64,000 bases of DNA, taken from Holophagales bacterium (GTDB taxonomy: Bacteria; Acidobacteriota; Thermoanaerobaculia; UBA5066). The notes under the pieces were generated by a model. The model saw only the letters and a list, made by a program, of their open reading frames with translations, was not told the origin of the DNA and made no database searches. The stretch is taken from positions 62,001-126,000 of the forward strand of contig JADJVF010000013.1 in NCBI GenBank assembly GCA_016716705.1, written 5' to 3'. A program made the translations under genes and the position numbers. Position 1 is the first letter of the stretch. Every line of letters starts with the position of its first letter. Below, piece by piece: positions 45,690 to 54,100 of this stretch.

Positions 45690-46331
45690 ATGACGAAGCG
45701 GAACCGGGTTGCCCTCGTGGGTGTCACCGTCCTCGTGGCGGGCGCCTTCGGGTGCGCCACGTCGACCCAGGTCGACCAGAAGATCGCCGCGGCCACGGCC
45801 AAGACCGACCAGAAGATCGAGACGGTCGAGACCCAGGTCGAGGACCTGCAGACGAAGCAGAAGGCGACCGACTCGAAGGTCGACGCGCAGGGCCAGGAGA
45901 TCGCCAAGCTCTCCCAGTCCGCGCAGGAAGCCCTCAAGCGTGCCCAGGAGGCCGGGATCCTCGCCAAGGGGAAGGTCGTCTTCGAGCAGACCTTCAGCGA
46001 GGACCGGATCAAGTTCCGCTCCGGCTCTGCCGACCTGAACGACGACGCCAGGACCGCCCTCGACGAGTTCGCCGCAAAGGTGAAGGACCTGAAGCGCCCC
46101 GTCTGGATGGAAATCCAGGGGCACACCGACTCGACCGGCACCGCCGAGATCAACGACGCGCTCGGTGAGAAGCGGGCCGAGGCCGTCCGCCGCTACCTGG
46201 CGCGCAAGCACCAGCTCCCGATCCAGCGGATGGCGACGATCTCCTACGGCGACACGCTCCCGGCCGATCCGGGCAAGGGCAACAAGGCGCGCGCCGCGAA
46301 CCGCCGCGTCGTCCTCGTCGTCCTCGAGTAG
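45690..46331 (+). CDS. OmpA-family peptidoglycan-associated lipoprotein
   Basis: A 213-residue lipoprotein. The signal ends in the lipobox AGAFGC. A coiled coil of about 70 residues with an Lpp-like heptad pattern follows (DQKIETVETQVEDLQTKQKA). The C-terminal OmpA domain has IKFRSGSADLNDDAR, EIQGHTDSTGTAEINDALGE with the diaminopimelate-binding Asp, and KARAANRRVVLVVLE. It would tether the outer membrane to the cell wall. GAGGAGG before the ATG decides the start. A terminator follows. Confidence 0.9.
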   Translation: MTKRNRVALVGVTVLVAGAFGCATSTQVDQKIAAATAKTDQKIETVETQVEDLQTKQKATDSKVDAQGQEIAKLSQSAQEALKRAQEAGILAKGKVVFEQTFSEDRIKFRSGSADLNDDARTALDEFAAKVKDLKRPVWMEIQGHTDSTGTAEINDALGEKRAEAVRRYLARKHQLPIQRMATISYGDTLPADPGKGNKARAANRRVVLVVLE

Positions 46332-46352
46332 GCTTCCGCGATCTCTTCGAAG

Positions 46353-46393
46353 GGCCGGGCGCTCCGGGTTCTCCGGGGCGGCCCGGCCTTTTT
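46353..46393 (+). terminator. Rho-independent terminator after the OmpA lipoprotein
   Basis: Arms ggccgggc and gcccggcc enclose a GC-rich 20-base loop and are followed by five T. It lies 22 bases after the stop codon. Confidence 0.75.
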
Positions 46394-46394
46394 G

Positions 46395-47395
46395 CTAGGT
46401 TCCCGGGCCCCTCGTTGGATCCCCTGGGGGGGGCGGGGCGGCGGCTGCCGGGGGGCGGGCGCTTGCGCCACGGGGCGAGGCTTCGCGGGCGCCGGCGTCG
46501 CCCTGGTCCCGGCCTTTTCCTTGCGCTTCCGCAGGGCGGAGAGGAGCTCCTCGAAGTCCCTCGGAGGCGGCGTCGTCACCGACACCTTTCCGCCGTCGGG
46601 CTTCTCCCACCCGAGGTGCCCGGCGTGGAGCGCCTGCCTCTTGAACGGGATCGGGAAGGGCGGCTTCTTCGGGTCGCGGTAGACCTGGTCGCCGACGAGC
46701 GGGTGCCCGGCGTGCGAGAAGTGGATCCGGATCTGGTGCGTCCGCCCGGTCCGGAGCCGCGCCTCGACGAGGGTCGCGATCCCGAACCTCTCGAGGACCT
46801 TCCAGTCGGTGATCGCCTTGATCCCCGTCTCGCCCTCGCGGGCCACGCGCTTGCGCCGCTCGCCCTCCTCGAGGATCGACCAGTCGAACGTCCCCTTGTC
46901 CCCCTCGAGGTTCCCCTCGACGAGGGCCACGTAGCGGCGGTCCACCGTGTGCGCTCGCAGCTGCGCCTGCAGGCTCACGAGCCCCTTGCGGGTCCGGGCG
47001 AAGACGAGGGCCCCGGACGTCTCCTTGTCGAGGCGGTGGACGATGCCGACGTAGGCCCGTCCCTTCCCGGCCCTCGCGGCCCACGTCGAAACGCGTGACA
47101 GGAGCGTGTCCTTCTCCTTCGCCTCCGTCGGGTGCGTCAGGAGCCCGGCGGGCTTCACGACGGCCACCGAGTCGTCGTCCTGGTGGAGGATCGTCAGCGA
47201 CGTGTCGACCTTCCGCCGGATCTTCCGGTTCGGGTCGAAATAGACGGCGGCCGTCAGCGGCACGAGCGCGCCCGGGTCGTCGACGACGGCGCCGCTCACC
47301 GTCACCTGTCCCTCGATCACCGCGCGCTTCAGGCGCGAGGCGGTCTCGGCGGGGTAGAGGGCCGCGAGGCGGCGGACGATGCGGATCGTGTCCAT
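46395..47395 (-). CDS. RluA-family pseudouridine synthase
   Basis: An rRNA pseudouridine synthase of the RluA/RluD group. A short S4-like start (ASRLKRAVIEGQVTVSGAVV) is followed by the catalytic motif GRAYVGIVHRLDKETSGALV with its Asp. LRTGRTHQIRIHFSHAGHPL and ALHAGHLGWEKP complete the core. The C-terminus is a Pro/Ala/Arg-rich tail. In the frame as given the tail runs through the neighbour's terminator to 46244. A one-base shift in the G run near 46425 would end it at the TAG at 46395, giving PTRGPGT; I prefer that end. Length is then about 333 residues. Confidence 0.85.
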
Positions 47396-47458
47396 CGGGG
47401 GAATCGTCTCACGGGGGGTCCGCGGCGGCGGAAGGGGGGCGCAGGTAGACTTTCTGCC

Positions 47459-48826
47459 ATGGCGAACCCTTCGACCGACCTCTTCGCCCGCCGTCGCGAG
47501 CGCTTCTTCGACCGCGTGAAGGAAGGGGTGGCGATCCTCTTCGCCACGCCCGAGCAGCACCTGAGCTGGGACGGCGAGTACCGCTACCGGCCCGACCCCG
47601 ACCTCTTCTACCTGACGGGGTTCGGCGAGCCCGAGACGGTCGCGGTCCTCGACGCGGGGGCGCGGGCGTTCTTCCTCTTCGTGAGGCCGAGGGACCGCGA
47701 GCGGGAGACGTGGACCGGGCGGCGGGCCGGGACGAAGGGGGCGGTGAAAGTCCACGGCGCGGACGCGGCGTGGGACGTCGCCGAGCTGGAGAAGAAGCTC
47801 CCCGAGCTGATCCGCGGCTCGTCGAGCCTCCACTACGCCTTCGGCATCGACGAGAAGCACGACCTCCTCGTCTCCTCGATCCTCGGCCGCTTCCGGCGCG
47901 AGGCGCGAAACCCGCAGCGAGGGCCGGTCGTCGTGAACGACGTGACGGACGTGATCCACGAGCTGCGCCTGCGCAAGGAGCCGGAGGAGATCGCCCTGAT
48001 GGAGCGGGCCGCGGCGATCGCGGCGGCGGCGCACGACGAGGCGCGGGCGATCGCGCGGCCGGGGCGGATGGAGTACGAGGTGGAGGCGGCGATCGCCGCG
48101 CGCTTCCGGAGGGACGGCGCGTCGGGGCCGTCGTACGAGACGATCGTCGCCTCCGGGCCGAACGCGACGACGCTCCACTACGTCGAGAACGACCGGCGGA
48201 TCGAGGAGGGGGACCTCGTCCTCGTCGACGCCGGGTGCGAGGTCGAGGGCTACGCGTCCGACATCACGCGGACGTTCCCGGCGTCGGGGCGCTTCACGCC
48301 GGAGCAGGAGGCGATCTACCGCGTCGTCCTCGCGGCCCAGCACGCCGCCATCGCGAAGGTGCGGCCGGGCGGGCGCTTCCAGGACGTCCACGACGCGGCG
48401 GTGGAGGTCCTCGTCGACGGCCTCCTCGAGCTGGGGCTCCTCTCGGGGAAGCGGAAGAAGGTGATCGAGAAGGGGAGCTACACCCGGTTCTACATGCACC
48501 GGACGTCGCACTGGCTCGGGATGGACGTCCACGACCGGGGCCGCTACCACGACGCGAAGGGGGAGTGGCGGCTCCTGGAGCCGGGGATGGTCCTGACGGT
48601 GGAGCCGGGGCTCTACATCCGGCCCGACGAGAAGAAGGTGCCGGCCTCGTTCCTCGGAATCGGCGTGCGGATCGAGGACGACGTCCTCGTGACCCCGGAA
48701 GGGCACCGAATCCTGACGTCGGCCGCGCCGAAGTCGGTCGAGGCGATGTGCGCGCACGCGGAGAAGCGGGCGACCCGAAAGGTGAAGGAGGCCCCGAAGG
48801 CACCGGCGAAGCAGGGCAAGGCCTGA
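47459..48826 (+). CDS. pepP: Xaa-Pro aminopeptidase (M24)
   Basis: A 455-residue aminopeptidase P that removes N-terminal residues before proline. The N-terminal creatinase-like domain has FYLTGFGEPETVAVLD. The pita-bread domain holds the five metal ligands: two Asp in VLVDAGCEVEGYASDITRTF, His in TSHWLGMDVHD, Glu in LTVEPGLYI and Glu in GVRIEDDVLV. A basic Lys/Ala tail ends the protein (KAPAKQGKA). It is divergent from the pseudouridine synthase, 63 bases apart, and converges on tetR. Confidence 0.93.
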   Translation: MANPSTDLFARRRERFFDRVKEGVAILFATPEQHLSWDGEYRYRPDPDLFYLTGFGEPETVAVLDAGARAFFLFVRPRDRERETWTGRRAGTKGAVKVHGADAAWDVAELEKKLPELIRGSSSLHYAFGIDEKHDLLVSSILGRFRREARNPQRGPVVVNDVTDVIHELRLRKEPEEIALMERAAAIAAAAHDEARAIARPGRMEYEVEAAIAARFRRDGASGPSYETIVASGPNATTLHYVENDRRIEEGDLVLVDAGCEVEGYASDITRTFPASGRFTPEQEAIYRVVLAAQHAAIAKVRPGGRFQDVHDAAVEVLVDGLLELGLLSGKRKKVIEKGSYTRFYMHRTSHWLGMDVHDRGRYHDAKGEWRLLEPGMVLTVEPGLYIRPDEKKVPASFLGIGVRIEDDVLVTPEGHRILTSAAPKSVEAMCAHAEKRATRKVKEAPKAPAKQGKA

Positions 48827-48841
48827 CCGCCTCCCCGCGGG

Positions 48842-49441
48842 TCACTCGAGGGAGAAGCCGCGATCGAGGCAGGCGAGGGCTTCCTCGCCGAGGCGGGCGA
48901 GGTCCTCCTTGCCGTCCGTGCTGAACCAGTGCCGCATGGTGGCGCGGATGACGCCGATCGCCGCGCCCGCGAAGACGCGGGCCCGAAGCTCCGACGCGTG
49001 GCCGGGGCCGGCGCGTTCCCGGAATGCGCGGGACATCGCGGATTCCCAGTCCCTGTCGATCTCGCGCTCCCGGGCGAGGAGCGCGGGGGAGGTCTGGATC
49101 AGCTTCTGCTGGGCCACGAGCTGGGCCCGGTTCGCCATGTACTCGCGGGCGAAGGCGTTCGCGGTGCGGCGCAGGGTCGCCACGGGCCTCTCGTCCGGCG
49201 GAGCGCTCACGAGAAACTCCACGAAACGGTCCAGCCGTTCCTTCCGGTGCGGGAAGACGAGGGCCTCCTTGTTCAGGAAGTAGCGGAAGAACGTCCGCCG
49301 GCTCACCCCGGCTGCCTCGCAGATCTCGTCGATCGTGGTGGCCTCGAACCCCTTCTGGTGAAAGAAGCGGTTGCCGATCTCCAGCAGTGCGCGCCGGGTG
49401 GCCTCCTTTTTCTTCTCACGCAGGGGCCTTGGCGTTTTCAC
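48842..49441 (-). CDS. TetR-family regulator beside the pfa operon
   Basis: A 199-residue TetR protein. The N-terminal helix-turn-helix is textbook: ALLEIGNRFFHQKGFEATTI, DEICEAAGVSRRTFFRYFLN, KEALV. The ligand domain is helical, with no match I can name. It is transcribed away from pfaD; the 70 bases between the start codons hold an inverted repeat that is its likely operator. The GTG start has no Shine-Dalgarno sequence but has a TATA-like box about ten bases upstream, so the mRNA may be leaderless. It probably represses itself and the Pfa synthase genes, perhaps in response to an acyl-CoA. Confidence 0.88.
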   Translation of the reverse strand: MKTPRPLREKKKEATRRALLEIGNRFFHQKGFEATTIDEICEAAGVSRRTFFRYFLNKEALVFPHRKERLDRFVEFLVSAPPDERPVATLRRTANAFAREYMANRAQLVAQQKLIQTSPALLAREREIDRDWESAMSRAFRERAGPGHASELRARVFAGAAIGVIRATMRHWFSTDGKEDLARLGEEALACLDRGFSLE

Positions 49442-49458
49442 AGGGGGAAGGATATAAC
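49429..49458 (+). promoter_or_regulatory. Candidate pfaD promoter
   Basis: TTGGCG (49429-49434) and TATAAC (49453-49458) are separated by 18 bases, a fair sigma-70-type pair on the plus strand. The -35 element falls within the first codons of tetR. The predicted transcription start would be next to the inverted repeat at 49472. The same AT-rich box read on the other strand (TTATAT) could serve tetR. Confidence 0.45.
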
Positions 49459-49471
49459 TGCGCCCAAGTGC

Positions 49472-49494
49472 AAAACGCCACTCAGTGCCATTTT
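49472..49494. promoter_or_regulatory. Inverted-repeat operator between tetR and pfaD
   Basis: Arms AAAACGCCACT and AGTGCCATTTT flank a single central C; nine of eleven positions are complementary. The size and centre fit a TetR-dimer site. It lies in the only AT-containing part of the divergent intergenic region, 17 bases before the pfaD ATG and 30 bases before the tetR start, so bound repressor could block both genes. Confidence 0.65.
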
Positions 49495-49511
49495 ATCGAG
49501 GCTACCGGGTC

Positions 49512-51134
49512 ATGACCCTTCCCGCCTCTCCGAACCGCTGGCGGCCTGACGGACGCCCGCCGGCCTTCACGCCGACCGAGATCGGGAGAGCACTCGAGGA
49601 GGTCCGCTCCACGGCGCACGTCGTCCGCGAGGACGACGGCCGGATCGGTCTCGGTCTCGGAGGTGAGCTGGTTTCGTCGGGTGGGAGCGGCGGGGCTCCC
49701 GGGACCTTCGCTCACCTGGCTTCGTTGCCACCCACCTACCCGGAGTGGCTCGGTGACCGGACCTTCTCCGAGACGCACGGAACTCGTTTCCCCTACGTCA
49801 CGGGCTCGATGGCGAACGGGATCGCCTCGGTGCGGCTCGTCTCCGAGATGGCGCGGGCCGGCTTTCTCGGATTCTTCGGGGCGGCGGGCCTCTCGCCGGG
49901 CCGCGTCGAGGGGGCGCTGGACGAGCTGCGGCGCGAGCTGGGCGATGCGGGCCTTCCCTGGGGCGCGAACCTGATCCACAGCCCGAACGAGCCGGCGCTC
50001 GAGGAGGCCGTGGCCGATCTCTACCTCCGCCGGGGTGTCGCGCGCGTGGAGGCCTCGGCCTACATGGCGCTGACGCCCTCCGTCGTCCGATACGCGGCGA
50101 CGGGCCTGACGACCGACCCCACCGGGAGGACCCGGCGGAAGAACCACCTCTTCGCGAAGATCTCGCGCGAGGAAGTGGCGATTCGCTTCCTGGAGCCCCC
50201 GCCGGCGGAGATCCTCCGGACGCTGGTCGAGCGCGGCCAGCTGACGGCGGCGGAGGCGCGCCTCGCCGAAGCGCTGCCGCTGGCGGAAGACCTCACCGCC
50301 GAGGCCGACTCCGGCGGCCACACCGACAACCGGCCGCTGACCGCTCTCCTCCCCGCGATCCTGCGCCTCCGCGACCGGGTCGCCGCCGAGCGCGGCTACC
50401 GGCAGGCGGTGCGCGTGGGCGCGGGCGGCGGCCTCGGAACGCCCTCGTCGGTGGCGGCGGCGTTCGCCCTCGGCGCGTCGTACGTCGTGACCGGCTCGGT
50501 GAACCAGGCCTGCGTCGAGAGCGGCCTCCACGAGAGCGGCCGGGCGCTGCTCGCCGAGGCGGGGATCGCCGACGTGATCATGGCGCCCGCGGCCGACATG
50601 TTCGAGCTGGGCGTCACGGTGCAGGTGCTGCGCCGGGGGACGATGTTCGCCGTCCGGGCGAAGAAGCTCTACGAGCTCTACCGCTCCTGGCCGTCCCTCG
50701 AGAGCATCCCGGCCGCCGAGAGGGAGAAGGTCGAGACGCAGCTCCTCCGGGCGACCTTCGCGGAGGCGTGGGAGTCGACGCGCGCCTTCTGGGCCGCCCG
50801 CGACCCGCGCGAGGTGGCGAGGGCCGAAGCCGACCCGAAGCACCTCATGGCGCTCGTCTTCCGCTCGTACCTCGGCCTCTCGAGCCGCTGGGCCATCGCG
50901 GGCGAGCCGGACCGCGGCACCGACTTCCAGATCTGGTGCGGGCCGGCGATGGGCGCGTTCAATTCGTGGGTGCGCGGCAGCTTCCTGGAGAAGCCCGACG
51001 CCCGGACCGCCGTCCAGGTCGCCCGCAACCTGATGGAGGGCGCCGCCGCGGTGACGCGCGCGCAGCAGCTCCGCGCCTCGGGCCTCGCCGTCCCTCCCTC
51101 CGCCTTCGACTTCCGCCCCCGTCCTCTCGCCTGA
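49512..51134 (+). CDS. pfaD: PfaD enoyl reductase of the PUFA-type synthase
   Basis: A 540-residue flavin-dependent enoyl reductase of the PfaD/nitronate-monooxygenase fold, which reduces the trans-2 double bond during PUFA synthesis. Family motifs are clear: GSMANGIASVRLVSEMARAG, LPWGANLIHSPNEPALEEA, RVEASAYMALTPSVVRYA, EADSGGHTDNRPLTALLP and VRVGAGGGLGTPSSVAAAFA. The C-terminus carries DFQIWCGPAMGAFNSWVRGS. The ATG is chosen over an upstream GTG that lies inside the operator. It is the first gene of the operon; pfaA begins 46 bases on. Confidence 0.93.
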   Translation: MTLPASPNRWRPDGRPPAFTPTEIGRALEEVRSTAHVVREDDGRIGLGLGGELVSSGGSGGAPGTFAHLASLPPTYPEWLGDRTFSETHGTRFPYVTGSMANGIASVRLVSEMARAGFLGFFGAAGLSPGRVEGALDELRRELGDAGLPWGANLIHSPNEPALEEAVADLYLRRGVARVEASAYMALTPSVVRYAATGLTTDPTGRTRRKNHLFAKISREEVAIRFLEPPPAEILRTLVERGQLTAAEARLAEALPLAEDLTAEADSGGHTDNRPLTALLPAILRLRDRVAAERGYRQAVRVGAGGGLGTPSSVAAAFALGASYVVTGSVNQACVESGLHESGRALLAEAGIADVIMAPAADMFELGVTVQVLRRGTMFAVRAKKLYELYRSWPSLESIPAAEREKVETQLLRATFAEAWESTRAFWAARDPREVARAEADPKHLMALVFRSYLGLSSRWAIAGEPDRGTDFQIWCGPAMGAFNSWVRGSFLEKPDARTAVQVARNLMEGAAAVTRAQQLRASGLAVPPSAFDFRPRPLA

Positions 51135-51180
51135 CCCTTCTTCCAGCTGCTTACCGGATTCGTCCGATGCCGAGGCCAGA

Positions 51181-54100
51181 ATGACCCACGATCCCGCCCG
51201 GAACCTCCCGCCCATCGCCGTCGTCGGCGTGAGTGCCCTCTTCCCCGGCTCCACGGATGCCACCGGTTTCTGGAAGGACATCCTCGCCGGAACGGACCTG
51301 ATCCGCGACGTCCCCCCGAGCCACTGGCTCGTCGAGGACTACTTCGATCCCGACCCCTCCGCGCCGGACAAGACTTACGCAAAGCGGGGCGCGTTCCTCG
51401 ACCCGGTCGACTTCGACGCCCTCGGCTGGGGCGTTCCCCCGTCGACGATCCCGGCGACGGACACGGCGCAGCTCCTCGCCCTCGTCGTCGCGCAGAAGGT
51501 CCTCCAGGACGCCCTTCGCGAGCAGTTCGAGACGGCGGACCGCTCCCGCGTCTCGGTGATCCTCGGCGTCACGAGCGCCCAGGAGCTCCTCTCCACGATG
51601 ACGAGCCGGCTCCAGCGGCCGGTCTGGGTGAAGGCGCTCCGCGAGTCGGGCCTGCCCGAGGCCGAGGTGACGGCGATCTGTGACCGGATCGCGAACCACT
51701 ACGTGCCGTGGCAGGAGTCGACCTTCCCGGGCCTCCTCGGGAACGTCGTCGCGGGGCGGATCGCGAACCGCCTGAACCTGGGCGGCACGAACTGCGTCAC
51801 CGACGCGGCCTGCGCTTCGACTCTCAGCGCGCTCTCGATGGCCGTCGCCGAGCTGCAGCTGGGGCACAGCGACCTCGTCATCTCGGGCGGCGTCGACACG
51901 CTGAACGACATCTTCATGTTCATGTGCTTCTCGAAGACGCCGGCGCTCTCGCCGACCGGCGACTGCCGGCCGTTCAGCGACAAGGCCGACGGCACGATGC
52001 TGGGCGAGGGGCTCGGGATGGTCGCCCTCAAGCGCCTCGCCGACGCCGAGCGCGACGGCGACCGGATCTACGCCGTGGTGCGCGGCGTTGGCTCCTCCTC
52101 GGACGGCCGCTCCAAGAGCGTCTACGCGCCGGTGCCGGCGGGGCAGGCGAAGGCGCTCGACCGCGCCTACGAGCTGGCGGGGTACGGCCCCGGGACCGTC
52201 GAGCTGGTGGAAGCGCACGGGACCGGGACGAAGGCCGGCGACGTCGCCGAGTTCGAAGGGCTCCGGATGGTCTTCGACGGCGCGGGGCGCGACGACCGCC
52301 AGTGGTGCGCGCTCGGCTCGGTGAAGAGCCAGATCGGCCACGCGAAGGCGGCGGCGGGCGCGGCGGGCCTCTTCAAGGCGATCATGGCGCTCCACCACGG
52401 CGTGCTTCCGCCGACGATCAAGGTCGACGCCCCGAACCCGAAGCTCGGCCTCGAAGAGAGCCCCTTCTACCTGAACACGAAGGCGCGGCCCTGGGTGCGC
52501 GATGCTCGTCACCCGCGCCGGGCCTCGGTGAGCGCGTTCGGCTTCGGCGGCTCCAACTTCCACGTGGCCCTCGAGGAGTACCAGGGACCGGCGCCCCGCG
52601 CACAGCGGCTCCGGACCCTCGCGAGGGAGCTGGTCGTCGTCTGCGGGGACGACCCGGCTCAGGTCGCGGCGAAGGCGCGGGAGCTCGCGCGACAGGCGAC
52701 GGGGGCCGCGGGCACCGCTGGAACAGCAGGGGCAGCGGAGGTCCGCCGGCTTGCGCGGCTCGCCCACGAGAGCCAGGAGTCCTATCGCCCAGAAGCGCCC
52801 GCGCGCCTCGCCGTTCTCGCCTCGGACGTGAAGAGCCTGGAGACGAAGCTCGTCGAGGCCGCGAAACGGATCGAAGCCGCGCCCGGCGAAGCCTTCGCGC
52901 TGCCGGACGGCTCCGCCTACGGGGTGGGACCGTGCGACGGCAAGCTCGCCTTCCTCTTCCCGGGGCAGGGGAGCCAGTACGTCGGGATGGGCGCCGGCCT
53001 CGCCATGGAGTTCCGCGCCGCGCTCGGGGTCTGGGACCGCGCGGCGAACCTCGACCTCGAGCCGGGAGGCTCGCTTCACGACACGGTCTTCCCGCGGCCC
53101 GGGTTCGGCGAGGAGAAGCAGAAGAGCGACCTCGCGAGGCTCACGGCGACGCATTGGGCGCAGCCGGCGATCGCCTGCGTCTCGCTGTCGCAGCTGGCGC
53201 TGCTGGAAGCGATCGGGATTCGGGCCGATCTGACCGGGGGGCACAGCCTCGGCGAGGTCGTGGCCCTTCGCGCGGCGGGCGTCCTTTCGAGCGACGCGGA
53301 CCTCCTCACCGTGGCGCGGCGCCGGGGAGAGCTGATGGCCGAGGCGGCCGCGATTCCGGGCGCCATGACGGCCCTGAGCCTGCCGGTCGGAAAGGTTCGC
53401 GACCTCCTCGCCCGCCTCTCACCACGCGTCGTCGTCGCCAACCACAACGGCCCGACGCAGGTCGTCGTCTCCGGGGCCACCGCCGACGTCGCCGACCTCG
53501 AGGCGAAGCTCTCCGCCGAGGGGATCTCGTTCCAGCGGCTCCCCGTCGCCACCGCGTTCCATTCCGGGCTCGTCTCCGGTGCCTGCGAGCCGTTCGCCCG
53601 TTTCCTTTCGGACGTCCCGTTCGAGGCCCCGCGACTGCCCGTCTACTCGAACGCCCTCGCCGCCCCGCACGGCAGCGACCCCGACGTCCTGCGCTCCGCC
53701 CTCGCGAGCCAGATCGCGAGCGAGGTCCGCTTCGTCGAGATGGTCGAGGCGATGTACGCCGCCGGGGCCCGCACGTTCCTCGAGGTCGGCCCCGGCTCGG
53801 TCCTCACGGGACTGCTGGGACGCATCCTCGACGGGCGGCCCCACCTCGCCGTGAATCTCGACCGGAAGGGGAGGGACGGCGTCGAGTCGCTCCAGCTCGC
53901 GCTGGCGCGGCTCGTGGCCGCGGGCGTGGAGATGTCGCCCGCGAAGCTCTTCTCCGATTCGCGCCTGCCGCAACAGGAAGCGGCATCTACGGCCTCGAAG
54001 CTCGCCGTCTCGATCAACGGCAGCAACCACGGAAAGCTCTATCCCCCGCCGGGCGGCGCCGCGTCGCTCCCCGCCCCGAATCCGCCGCGACCGGTGCCGC

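Noticed and set aside
51151..53244. Minus-strand open frame of nearly 700 codons opposite pfaA
   Set aside because: Same composition artefact; the plus strand carries an intact ketosynthase and acyltransferase with all catalytic residues.
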